DNA from: Aptenodytes patagonicus
Lineage: Eukaryota; Chordata; Aves; Sphenisciformes; Spheniscidae
Length of the DNA stretch: 64,000 bases
Reading direction: 5' to 3'
Assembly: GCF_965638725.1 (NCBI RefSeq)
Contig: NC_134950.1
Coordinates: 163,284,853 to 163,348,852, forward strand
Positions 55,701 to 62,600 of this stretch are shown here, one piece after another. Every line of letters begins with the position of its first letter. The stretch's first letter is position 1. The position numbers and the translations under genes are program-made. The notes beneath the pieces were generated by a model. The model was not told where the DNA came from. It did not search any database and worked only from the letters and a program-made list of their open reading frames with translations.

Positions 55701-58700
55701 CAAATATTAATAAATAAAATTTTGCACTGCTATAGCATTTTGAAACTTAAAATGCTTCACGAATATTAACTAATAGATCTTTCCAGTATTACTGTAAAGC
55801 AGATGAGTGTGTTTTGTTACCATTTCAATGTCGAAAGAGATGAGGCTGAGCAACCTGTTTAGGGCCATAGAGACTGAACTGAGTAGCTCTTGGGTTCTTG
55901 TTTAGGCTCAGATCAAGTCCCTGCCTTAAATCCTGTTTACAAGCTACTAAATCAGACACAAAAAGGAAAAAATCAAACAAACCAAAACCAGATCTTCATC
56001 TGATATACGCTGTCAGAGCTCCAGTGGAGCTCTGTCAATGAACATGTGCCAGGGTCACTGCTGAGCTGATGTTCTTGGGCTGGGACAAGAGATAGTCAAA
56101 CTACCCAGCCCAGAAAAACAAATACCTGAAGCGAGGCCAAGATCACTGTGTAATCAAAGTAAGGTCAAGGACATTGACATTTTGGGCATCTCTTTCCTTG
56201 TTGCCTATGTGGGGAGGGGAGGTTAATGAGGCACCAGGGTGACCTGCATGCCAAGACGAATGAGGGGTGGGAAGCACTTTCACTCATGCCAGCAGCTCTT
56301 GAGCCTGGACTCAGCTTTTAAAATGAGATTTTCTTCCCATTTAAATAGAAATTAATGGTCAAAATAATTTTGATTTTTTTTCTTCAAGAAAATAAACACT
56401 GAGCAGAGCTACTCTCAAAAACCTGTGGAGTGCAGTGAACAGGCATAGAGGTCTCAAAAGGAAAAAATGATTCAATTCCAGGTAATTTAGTTTGCTCTAG
56501 TTCCCTTCCCACTGAGGAAAAACAGGTATGACATCATGTTAGAGAAGGAAAACATACTGCCTGTCCCTTATCAACTGATGCTATCACCAGCTCTGCCCTT
56601 TGTTGCAGATGCTGAGATGACAGCAGGGGGATTGAGAAGAAAAATAGGACAAATGGAATAATGATTCCAAAATTATTATTTCAAAGTTTGGGTTTCCTCC
56701 CCTTTGTAATCTGCTCCCACAATACTTCGCAGTAGCTACACTACCAATAGCTTACTAAAAATCAGCCTTTTACTCATCATACAGTTACAGATAATACTAA
56801 AGTCATCTGGAATTGCAGAAAAACATTTGCAAACATAACATATTGTTATGTCTTTTCAATTTCATAAAGAGGTGAAGTGCTATCAAACTTCCATGAAAAC
56901 TGCTATCTGGAAGTATAAAAACAGTTTATACCATTAGTTTATGTAATTCTGAATTCCTTCAAGTGTTAAGCAGTTCTGTTGGAAAGTTTTGTGACAGTTT
57001 ATCAATCTTGAGACCAATTTAAAATTTGCAATAAAATGAGAAAATTGCGAAATGTAAAACATTTCTAAATGTCAAGCATTTTGTTCACTATTGTTGTGCT
57101 GTTCTGTCTATTCCAGTGACAGATTGCAAGATCTTGCAACGCCATTAAAGACAAACACATAAGAAACTGTATCTATCGCAATCTCTATGTAATGATTTGT
57201 GTAAGGCTGAAAAAATGGGAAATTCTGTATGTGAAGTTAGTAAAGCACATACCTGTATAAATGTCGCCTTCTTGGCAAATCTTCTGTGCTGTGGAAATAA
57301 CTGGGGAAAAAGAAAATTAAAAGACAAGTGTATCATTAGAAGGGTGCTTACAAGTATCTCATACAAAAACATCTTTATTCACATAGCCGTTTTCCTGATC
57401 TTCTAATGGCAAGAAAAGTTTAAACTGAATTAGAAAAACATACAGAGGGACACATCACCGCAGAGGCTCAAGCAGGTACATTGTAGGCTGCGCTGCAGTT
57501 AAAACAAGTATAGAAATGTTTGGGTCCTAGACTGGTCATGTCAGCGGAACAAAAAGGATCAAGCCATTAAGTGAAAGACCTTCACATCTTCACCTCAAGC
57601 TTTATGGTGCAGAATTACCTTTAGACACCTTTCTTTTTTCTCTAGAACCAGTTTTTACTTCTCTGACCACTATTTATTCTTTGCCCAGATAGCTAGCTAA
57701 CTGGGGTCTGATGTGAAACCCACTGAAACGTCCTCTTTGAAAAAGGGACTTGGACTTTCAGGGAAGACAGGGTATCAAGTTGAAGAATAATTCATTGTCC
57801 TTGTTTTGTTCTGAGACTGTGGTGAACTCCTTTTCTGGCTAAACAGCAAAAGCCATGTTGTGCGGTGACAGCTTCTGAAGGTAACAAGAGAGGTGCTGCA
57901 GGAGGTGGCCAACCTCAGTCTAACGTTGAGGGTCCAGATTGATCCCCCAGATGCATTTCATGTAAATAAAGACAGACTACAGGAGCAAATGTAGCGTCCG
58001 TGGGGTGAATAACGTGTCAGGCAGGATATTCAGCCCAGCTAATCTGCTTCAAATGAGCTGCAGTTGCCTAGATGTACATTTTGATTGCACAAATTGTATG
58101 TGGTATTTTCTGCTTGACTGGACAGTTAAAATGCAAGACTTTGGTGCTAGTTTGCTACTTAGTTCTGCCAAGTGGTAAAGACCCTTATATTGTACTGAAG
58201 TCATTCGTAATTGAGGGCATTCAAAACCTTGAAGGAGCATCGTGCTCTTAATGATCATTCAAAGTTTATCATATTCCAGAGGCTTTTTACTCAGCTGTTC
58301 AGTGATCTTAAGAAAATGAGAGATGAGAGCCTTGTATCCAGCTGATCCTTTGCCAGGAAAGGAATCTATGGTATTTGATTCCAGAAAACCTTTCAAACAT
58401 TTTATTATGTAATTTCTTGAAATGTATTTAAAAAAGTAAACATTTACAGAAGTTATTTTACAAGCATAAAGGGCAAATGTGAAGAAGGGTGGGGTTTTTT
58501 TGGTATTCTAACTAAACACTTTTTTTCTAATTCACTGATATTTTTGCAGGTCAATAAAGGATTCTTTTTAAAACTGACTATCTAGGTCGTCAATGAAAAT
58601 AGACTTCAGAGGTTAATATCAGAAGCTGTAGCAGGAGAAATCACTCCTCTACACAAATGTAACAGTCACAGAAAGAAAGGTTTGAACTATGCAGAGAAAA

Positions 58701-59682
58701 CCAAAATAAGACAAAATATATGGAATGGTATGAGAGGTTAAGCCAAAATGGAGGCAGTTTCTCCTGCTGCCTTATCCCCATCTCCTTCTGCTCATACATT
58801 TCAGATGCATACACAACACCATTGTAACTAACCCTATAGTCCAGGGCTAAACAAGGGAAGACTGATTTGTCAGACCAAAGTTTACTTACATTTTATGCCT
58901 CTTTTCATCGTATGCCAATATCTTTGTCACATCCCAATCACCAGATGTAATAGACTGTAAGGTATCGCTGCTACTATTGGGCTGCCAGAAAGAAAAGAGA
59001 ATTAGATTTCTTTATTCTTAAAAGAAGATACCTGAGCAAAGCTTCTCTGCTGAAAAAGGGAGCTCTTTTGACTCCATTACCTATTAAAAATAAACCATGC
59101 GTCTGCAATTTCCACCCCTCCCCCTGCTATTTCTGTGAATCTGCAGGCATAGAAGTAATATGGAGTCAGAATCGTCTTAACCATAACTCCACTGAAGATA
59201 GTGGGATAAATTCAGCACAGAACAGCTTCAAACACCTTGCTCTAATCCAGCGTGCCCACGAGCTTCTGATTAATCCTCTATGGCAGTACAGGGATTTACT
59301 TATTTATGTACAACTAAGAAGGCATTAAAAAAACAAAACAAAGCAATGATATTGTTTGGAAAGAGGCAGTTGGTTGACCTTTTTCTTTCGAGTATCTTAT
59401 TTGGAAATTCATGTTACCTTATGCCCAATGAACCACCACTGAAGGTTTTCTTTTATGCACAAGACCCACATTCTACATTTATACCTTCCAGTCTTGCTGG
59501 TATGAGCAGAGATACTACTTTTTATTGCTTTGTACTGCAGGTGAGTCCCAAAGCAGTGGCAGTGAGTGAGTCACCTGTGATGATGACATGGCGATGTGGT
59601 AGAACTTCCCGCGTCCTCCCTGGGGAATGGCTCGGACAAAGAAAAACTTCCGACCGTTCTTGGAAAAAATCGGCTCTTCATT
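16602..59682 (-). CDS. DPP6: DPP6, dipeptidyl-peptidase-like protein 6, C-terminal 430 residues (14 exons, 5' partial)
   Basis: DPP6 is a single-pass type II membrane glycoprotein that binds Kv4 potassium channels and alters their trafficking and gating; it has no peptidase activity. The join of fourteen exons (each listed separately) gives 1293 nt ending in TAA. Encoded are the last beta-propeller blades (about residues 1-155 of this part) and the alpha/beta-hydrolase fold (about 156-420). All junctions are GT-AG and every phase closes. Motifs match vertebrate DPP6: [76 protein letters not shown]. The nucleophile serine of DPP4 (GWSYGG) is Asp279 here (GKDYGG). Asp357 (TADE) and His389 (DESH) are kept; spacings 78 and 32 equal DPP4 S630-D708-H740. 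Sequons NSS, NCT, NTT and NYS fit an extracellular domain. DPP10 is excluded because its exons read clearly differently. No frameshift or internal stop occurs, so the gene looks intact. Exons encoding the N-terminus lie past 64000. Confidence 0.96.
16749..18293 (-). other. DPP6 intron before the last exon (1545 bp)
   Basis: The intron is bounded by GTACAG and TTTGCAG. It contains a short tandem duplication (two 11-bp units near 17265-17286) and a 14-bp inverted repeat at 17937-18067. No transposon is recognised. Confidence 0.85.
17937..18067. repeat. Inverted repeat with perfect 14-bp arms
   Basis: AGAGACATCTCTCT at 17937-17950 is the exact reverse complement of AGAGAGATGTCTCT at 18054-18067. 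The loop is 103 bp. Two of the next three outer bases also pair. It may be a chance pairing or the termini of a tiny decayed element. Confidence 0.75.
18294..18367 (-). CDS. DPP6: DPP6 window exon 13 of 14 (74 nt)
   Basis: The exon follows TTTTACAG and precedes GTACAG. It completes Glu, then reads [18 protein letters not shown] and [17 protein letters not shown] is a shared DPP-family helix, and ANYS is a sequon also found in mammalian DPP6. Confidence 0.95.
18368..18466 (-). other. DPP6 short intron (99 bp)
   Basis: This is the shortest intron in the window, between the exon ending in ATAD and the exon beginning KIHF. It has a GTAAGT donor and a TTTTACAG acceptor, with an AT-rich body. Confidence 0.9.
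18467..18539 (-). CDS. DPP6: DPP6 window exon 12 of 14 (73 nt)
   Basis: The exon starts after TTCAACAG and ends at GTAAGT. It reads [14 protein letters not shown] then [10 protein letters not shown] plus one base of Glu. The Asp of ATADE aligns with the DPP4 catalytic Asp708. Only 99 bp of intron separate it from the next exon. Confidence 0.95.
19217..19797 (+). mobile_element. Solo LTR of an endogenous retrovirus (copy 1)
   Basis: The element starts TGTCCTGG and ends CCACGACA (TG...CA). It is flanked by the 5-bp direct repeat AGGGG (19212-19216 and 19798-19802), a target-site duplication. A TATA-like ACATAAACT near 19490 and ATTAAA near 19664 mark promoter and polyadenylation sites. No internal retroviral genes lie nearby, so it arose by LTR recombination. 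The 5-bp duplication fits ERVL-like elements; class is inferred. It lies antisense within a DPP6 intron. Confidence 0.92.
19591..19645 (+). repeat. (TTC)n microsatellite inside the LTR
   Basis: About 18 uninterrupted TTC units lie just upstream of the LTR polyadenylation region. On the DPP6 transcript strand this is (GAA)n. The second LTR in the window has no such array. Confidence 0.95.
21280..21410 (+). mobile_element. Ancient MIR-like SINE relic
   Basis: The order GAGTCACTCAGCC, CAGTTCTTTCAATCTGTAAA, GGAATAACTG and GGTTAATCAAT follows the MIR 3' half (AAGTCACT, CAGTTTCCCCATCTGTAAAA, GGATTA). Strongly diverged; borders are approximate. Confidence 0.5.
21567..21625 (-). CDS. DPP6: DPP6 window exon 11 of 14 (59 nt)
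   Basis: The exon follows a CTTTTCAAG acceptor and ends before GTAACT. Together with the split Ala it encodes [30 protein letters not shown] is invariant in DPP6 and DPP10; [10 protein letters not shown] fits DPP6 only. Confidence 0.95.
21626..22470 (-). other. DPP6 intron (845 bp)
   Basis: The intron lies between the DYGG exon and the ASAF exon. It contains an A/G-rich stretch close to its acceptor. No repeat family is recognised. Confidence 0.85.
22471..22576 (-). CDS. DPP6: DPP6 window exon 10 of 14, pseudo-nucleophile exon (106 nt)
   Basis: The exon runs from a TTCCAG acceptor to a GTAAAC donor. It encodes [35 protein letters not shown] and the first base of Ala. The first codon (GAT, 22574-22576) is Asp where active DPP4-type enzymes have the catalytic Ser. 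Compared with mammalian DPP6 as I recall it (ENQGQTFTCG), the loop ENQVFACG is two residues shorter. Confidence 0.95.
22577..23466 (-). other. DPP6 intron (890 bp)
   Basis: This intron splits the nucleophile-elbow motif between GK and DYGG. Nothing else recognised in it. Confidence 0.85.
23467..23521 (-). CDS. DPP6: DPP6 window exon 9 of 14 (55 nt)
   Basis: The exon follows TTCTAG and precedes GTAATG. It completes Arg, then reads [18 protein letters not shown]. The intron after it falls directly before the codon for the nucleophile-elbow residue, so the elbow motif GK-DYGG is split between two exons. Confidence 0.95.
23522..24258 (-). other. DPP6 intron (737 bp)
   Basis: Located between the AVR and TMLK exons. 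AT-rich, with no recognisable transposon or coding segment. Confidence 0.85.
24259..24453 (-). CDS. DPP6: DPP6 window exon 8 of 14 (195 nt)
   Basis: This is the largest coding exon in the window, from a TTTCAG acceptor to a GTGAAT donor. It encodes [48 protein letters not shown] and [16 protein letters not shown], then two bases of Arg. DGRGSGFQG and the LGLLEEKDQ helix are hallmark hydrolase-domain segments of the DPP4 family. The exon end falls in AVR, as in other DPP6 genes. Confidence 0.96.
24454..27042 (-). other. DPP6 intron (2589 bp) with second solo LTR
   Basis: The acceptor-side half carries the 591-bp LTR at 24600-25190. An imperfect pair of 11-bp direct repeats (CAGGCATTCAT) lies near 26243-26266. 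Nothing else recognised. Confidence 0.85.
24600..25190 (+). mobile_element. Solo LTR of an endogenous retrovirus (copy 2, different middle)
   Basis: The element starts TGTCCTGG and ends ACCATGACA, flanked by the 5-bp target-site duplication GAGAC (24595-24599 and 25191-25195). The first ~290 bp and last ~130 bp closely match the LTR at 19217. The segment between the TATA-like box (CATATAAAACT, about 24880) and ATTAAA (about 25059) is unrelated to that copy. No retroviral genes adjoin it. It inserted about 150 bp inside the intron from the 195-nt DPP6 exon, in antisense orientation. Confidence 0.92.
27043..27112 (-). CDS. DPP6: DPP6 window exon 7 of 14 (70 nt)
   Basis: The exon follows TTCCTAG and ends before GTAAGT. 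It reads [16 protein letters not shown] then YPLLLI plus two bases of Val. This is the first hydrolase-fold strand region. The preceding split codon is AAA (Lys), where I recall Asn in human DPP6. Confidence 0.95.
27113..29166 (-). other. DPP6 intron (2054 bp)
   Basis: AT-rich intron between the DDY and LPMQ exons. No recognisable repeat or alternative exon. Confidence 0.85.
29167..29265 (-). CDS. DPP6: DPP6 window exon 6 of 14, propeller-to-hydrolase junction (99 nt)
   Basis: The exon runs from a TTTCAG acceptor to a GTAAGT donor. It encodes [18 protein letters not shown] then [24 protein letters not shown] marks the end of the propeller and the start of the hydrolase domain in DPP6. The stretch NENVQLTV differs from mammalian NEHVKKAI, one of the less conserved parts of this gene. 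The final base A joins the next exon to form Lys. Confidence 0.95.
29790..29912 (-). mobile_element. Ancient tRNA-derived SINE relic (MIR-like)
   Basis: On the minus strand GAGGCTCAGCGGTTAGAGCA matches the RNA polymerase III A box of tRNA-derived SINEs. About 35 bp later GGTTAAATCCTGGG resembles a B box. Farther on, CCTTGGATAAGACAC recalls the MIR core motif CCTTGGGCAAGTCAC. It is too diverged to be a working tRNA gene. Confidence 0.5.
31755..31898 (-). mobile_element. Ancient MIR SINE relic
   Basis: The plus strand reads ATTTTACACAGAA, GGGGAAACTGAGGCACA, then CAGTCATCCCATAAGCAAGG, TGGCAGA and CATTGTGCTGCTCTG. This is the ordered reverse complement of MIR: tail, core and tRNA-derived head. 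Borders are approximate. Confidence 0.65.
32670..32929 (-). mobile_element. CR1 LINE 3'-end fragment
   Basis: It begins with three ATCATAGA-type units and continues through AGACCTCTAAGATCATCGAG. On the minus strand it encodes remnants of the end of CR1 ORF2 ([31 protein letters not shown]). The open frame here is a CR1 relic, not a bird gene. The element is truncated after GAGGCCAT. Confidence 0.93.
33722..33769 (-). CDS. DPP6: DPP6 window exon 5 of 14 (48 nt)
   Basis: This is a 48-nt exon with a TTCAAG acceptor and a GTAAGA donor. It completes Gly, then encodes [15 protein letters not shown] and one base of a Lys codon. Mammalian DPP6 reads [16 protein letters not shown]; the VHNTTD sequon is kept while the short charged turn after it differs. 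It lies isolated between a 21.2-kb and a 4.5-kb intron. Confidence 0.93.
34333..34427 (+). repeat. Minisatellite, core AGGATGCTATAGTCTT
   Basis: About five imperfect tandem copies of a 16-22 bp unit occur, the last full ones reading AGGATGCTATAGTCTTCAGC. An interrupted partial unit (AGGGTGCTGT) lies between two near-identical copies, suggesting recent unequal exchange. It ends about 75 bp before a CR1 insertion. Confidence 0.85.
34503..34932 (-). mobile_element. CR1 LINE 3' portion with ORF2 remnant
   Basis: The reversed CR1 3' end (ATAGAATCATAGAATCAT, AGACCTCTAAGATCATCGAG) is followed by about 330 bp open on the minus strand. It encodes the C-terminal end of CR1 ORF2: [62 protein letters not shown]. 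The preserved frame implies a fairly young copy. The 5' part, including the reverse-transcriptase core, is missing. Confidence 0.95.
35330..35880 (-). mobile_element. CR1 LINE 3' portion, longer copy with a frameshift
   Basis: This is a second CR1 in the same orientation, about 400 bp from the previous one. The minus strand encodes [40 protein letters not shown] and GLFSLEKRR, then a frameshift after about 35700, continuing in another frame as [18 protein letters not shown] to LRDMV. The octamer tail is partly degenerate. The copy is truncated within ORF2 and not functional. Confidence 0.95.
41762..41941 (+). mobile_element. Old CR1 LINE 3' end in sense orientation
   Basis: The plus strand carries GTACTCTCCATCCTTGGAGG, AGACTAGACACAGCCCTGAT, AAGGTTCCTTCCAACCTGAA and ends CTAGTGATTCCGTGATT. 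This is the forward CR1 3' end with a decayed ATTCTGTG tail. More diverged than the other copies, so older and of a different CR1 subfamily. Confidence 0.8.
47440..47585 (+). mobile_element. Ancient MIR-like SINE relic
   Basis: Ordered similarity to the MIR core and tail: GTGGCCATAGGCAAACCACT, TCGCTGTACCTTTGCTCCCC, AAGCATGAAAATGATCAG and AAAGGGCTTTACACATC. Highly diverged, with approximate borders. Confidence 0.5.
51828..51965 (-). mobile_element. Possible ancient MIR-like SINE relic
   Basis: GAGTACTTTATAAGCATCGG, ATTTTAGAGAGGTTAAGCTG and GAAGATCACAAAGCAAG follow the order of a reversed MIR tail. Similarity is weak and interrupted. Confidence 0.35.
54983..55101 (-). CDS. DPP6: DPP6 window exon 4 of 14 (119 nt)
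   Basis: The exon follows a strong TTTTTCAG acceptor and precedes a GTATGT donor. It reads [36 protein letters not shown], then TCE plus one base of Gly. The two cysteines of RQCLSCD and the Cys of the NCT sequon belong to the disulphide-rich propeller segment typical of the DPP4 family. The next exon lies 21.2 kb away. Confidence 0.95.
55102..57252 (-). other. DPP6 intron (2151 bp)
   Basis: The intron separates the LYS and ASTN exons and carries one MIR-like relic near 55.8 kb. No coding segment recognised. Confidence 0.85.
55729..55900 (-). mobile_element. Ancient MIR-like SINE relic
   Basis: GCTTCACGAATATTAACTAA, TATTACTGTAAAGCAGATGA, GATGAGGCTGAGCAACCTG and AGGGCCATAGAGACTGAACT match, in order, the reversed MIR tail and core. 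Borders approximate. Confidence 0.5.
57253..57300 (-). CDS. DPP6: DPP6 window exon 3 of 14 (48 nt)
   Basis: This 48-nt exon lies between a CCCCAG acceptor and a GTATGT donor. It completes the Ile codon, then reads [15 protein letters not shown] and ends with two bases of a Ser codon. Mammalian DPP6 has [16 protein letters not shown] here, so His replaces Leu and Gln at two positions. Confidence 0.93.
57301..58889 (-). other. DPP6 intron (1589 bp)
   Basis: The intron interrupts an Ile codon (AT|T). Nothing recognisable inside apart from AT-rich sequence. Confidence 0.85.
58890..58981 (-). CDS. DPP6: DPP6 window exon 2 of 14 (30 codons plus 2 nt)
   Basis: The exon runs from a TGGCAG acceptor to a GTAAGT donor. 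It encodes [20 protein letters not shown] followed by [10 protein letters not shown], ending in the first two bases of an Ile codon. The NSS sequon matches a DPP6 glycosylation region. [15 protein letters not shown] is a near-identical DPP6 propeller motif; DPP10 has a different sequence (TSGNWEVIK). Confidence 0.95.
58982..59574 (-). other. DPP6 intron (593 bp)
   Basis: A phase-0 intron between SSSQ and PNSS. No repeat or coding signal seen. Confidence 0.85.
59575..59682 (-). CDS. DPP6: DPP6 window exon 1 of 14 (36 codons, phase 0 to 0)
   Basis: The exon starts after a TTACAG acceptor and ends in CAG before a GTGACT donor. It reads [16 protein letters not shown] then [20 protein letters not shown], a propeller strand pair that closely follows mammalian DPP6 (NEEPVFSKDGRKFFFIRAI). 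It is the most N-terminal exon I can find in the window. The next upstream exon should end in a sequence like AWLHRQ and was not seen up to 64000. Confidence 0.95.
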
Positions 59683-62600
59683 CTGTAAGCAGCAAATTTA
59701 AGGGTTGTATTACCGTTAATTTATTGTATTTAAAATTGCTCAGCACTGCAAAACCCTGTGAAATTAATTCACATTGAAATAGAGAGTGCTCTTTAACAGC
59801 AATCTGAGGTAAACAAAAAACCCACTGAAAACTGGAGAAAGTTTTGAAAATTATTGCTTTTGTGCTCTCGGGAAAGCAGACACCTTTCAGCTGTGGGAAG
59901 ACAGGGCGACAGGCAGTAAGGAGAGTCCCTTGGCTATAAAGTAAATTCCCATTTGCAAGGCAAAAAGTGCACATAGACAGCTGACTGCTCAGGGCAGTTG
60001 GAATAAAGCCTTTGGAAATGGTTTGAACCTCCTTGGCACAGGTATGACAAACGCTGTTTACTCTGTTGGAAGAACTGATCTATTCCTGTCTTCAAGGAAA
60101 CACAACTAACAGCATCTGACTGCTGTCTTTTCCTACTCTCTTACAATTGCTTATTTCACTGAATTATTTACAAAGGGGAGGATATCTTGCAAAACTGTCC
60201 TTGACACAGAGCTCCCAGGTGAATGTGATGATTGACTTCTATTGCGCGACTAAAACTTTCAACCAGAGACAGAAGAGACTCAGCAGAAGGAAATCAAACA
60301 CCACATATGGCAAGCAAGCATTTCCTGGAAGGGTCGTTGTTTTCTTTTTCTACAGGAACCCCGAGGCACATGGGAAGTCTCCACTGCAAGAGATGGTTGA
60401 ACAGCAGATTACAAGGGAAAGCAGAAGGATGGTCCATATGGTGTGACACAGTAGCACTGTACCAAGGGAACTGGCTAGATGAAGCTCCTCTACTCTGCAT
60501 CTTGAATAGTTGGGACTAAAACAAGAGCTGAACCTCTGCTGAACCTCTCCTGTGACATCAGGCTTTACTGGGGACCGGCTGAGCCCTGCCTGCCCTGGCG
60601 CAGCTTCATGGCTCCTTCGTCTTCAAGGGCAGACAACAGGAAAATTGTTGCTCAGCCTTTTCTGGGTCCTCCTTTCGTTCAGTGTTTATCAAACACCCTG
60701 GCTTTCTGCTTGGCACATGTCAAGATACCACACTGAACCAGCAAGAACTTGATTGCACAGGGAGACTTATGGCTAATGCAAACACCTACAGCAAAGAAAT
60801 AAACATTTCTATTTCTCATAAGCTAACACATTATTCTTGTATGTTCCTTTGCTCCCAGTTCTCTACTGATTAATCCTTTTCCACTATTTATCAGATTTAT
60901 CAACACTGCATTAGGTGTTCAAATAGTTTGTTTTTTCCTTTTATTTTCCCTTGCTTAGTTTTTCAGTATCTTTTAAAATATGTCCATTTACAGCTTGTTG
61001 CAGCTCTATGAAATAATGGTTTCATTTGTTTCTGACATTGTTCTGGAACTTGAAACATGAAACTATATTATTTCCAAATGTCTTTCATGACAGCAGAAAA
61101 CTCATAAAAAACCAACTATGATAACTTGGGCAAACCTTCTGCTCGACAGGTTTTCCTTTACTGAGGTAAATAGCAATGAGTTCACCCTACATTTCTATAT
61201 CTGCACCTACTGCATTATATATTCCAGCACTATGTCTCTGCCAGGGAGAGCAGGCGTTGTGCAGATTAGTTTGAGGTTCATTCAGAGTTACAGGGGAAGG
61301 AGGTACACGGCACGGATGACAGATGCAAAGCTTTAGCACTCGGCTGATGTTATGAGACAGCCTGTTTGCATGTTCTTGTTGCTGGAAAGACAACGCATTA
61401 ATACAACCAGAACTTTGTTTAAAACCTTGACAGAGATGGTGACTTATCCCGGATGGCAACTGGCGGGGATGTCAGGCTGAAAGGCTTTTTGAACAGGATT
61501 TTATACTGTAGGGAGCTACACTGGGCACGTAATTAAAATATTCTGCACGTGATACAAGCAGTTTGAGCCTTTGGCTGACTATTATTGACTGAATCCCACA
61601 ACACTAAAACAGAAGAGCCCACCTTGAAAATAAGAGGAGATCAGTTTAATACTGGTAAAAGAAGATACTTTTCATGTGCAGCAGTTAGGGAATTTCTGGA
61701 AGTTTTTGCTCCAGGAGGTTTATGGAAGCAACTGGTATTAGAAGGTGCAAAAAGGGATTGAACATAATCATGATTCATTAACAGATCCTAAAGGGAACAA
61801 ACATGGATATATTCTCAAATGTCTGTAATCTTTTTATTGTAGATGGTGGTGAAATATGAGAGGACTGGACTGTGGAAAGCCGCCAGCTCACACACTGTCC
61901 TTAAATACCATCAGCTGCTGTGCCTGCTAAAGACAGAATGACGGAGCAGAGGAAACAGCGGTGAGGCTCGGTAAGGCACTTCTTAAGTCCTTATGGCTCT
62001 TCTTGTCTTTTGTTCAGCTAGATCTCTGTATTTAGACAAATGAATTCTTCCCAAACAGTCAAGGCCAGTTTCCAGAAATCCTCTGCTTTGTGCAGATGAA
62101 GGACAAAGCTGTCCTCATGTCAGCTACACGTAGCAATAACTCAGTGCTCTCAGACTCAAGTATAAGAGAAGAAAACTAGTAAGGTAACTCCTGTATGATT
62201 CTACAGCAGCTTAAATTGAAGCTTAAATCTGACTAAGCATGGGTCCCTGATCCCATTTGCCTTTCTGGGACCTGTGTGAACAGGCAGTGGCCTGGTTCAG
62301 AAAGCAGATCTACCCAGAGCTGCTCACCTGTGATGGGCGATTGTCCCCAGGGTGGAGGAAGAAGGAAATAGGTGGTTGGAGCTGAGGACTACCCAGTCAT
62401 CAGAGTTGAAGGAATAATCACTAAGCAAAGGATGACCCTGTGGCTGGAGAAGGAATTGGTGGGACTAACCAACCTGCATCACTATCAGTAAAAGAAAGCA
62501 GCAGCAACTCCTTTTCCAGCAACCTGTTTATCGCTGTGTATCAAAATGGTCCCACCAAAGGCTTCAGCTTTGGTGGAAGAGATAAGGTGATGGGAGGCTG

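Noticed and set aside
16602..59682. DPP10 as the identity of the gene
   Set aside because: DPP10 differs in every exon at diagnostic places (for example TSGNWEVIK, GKGYGGY and YPDEGHN), whereas all exons here follow DPP6.
59280..59777. 165-codon plus-strand frame
   Set aside because: It overlaps the antisense of DPP6 window exon 1 and is a shadow of that exon.
60560..60630. Possible upstream DPP6 exon on the minus strand (EDEGAMKLRQ-like reading)
   Set aside because: It resembles the expected end AWLHRQ only loosely, lacks a GT donor after the Gln codon and has no convincing acceptor.
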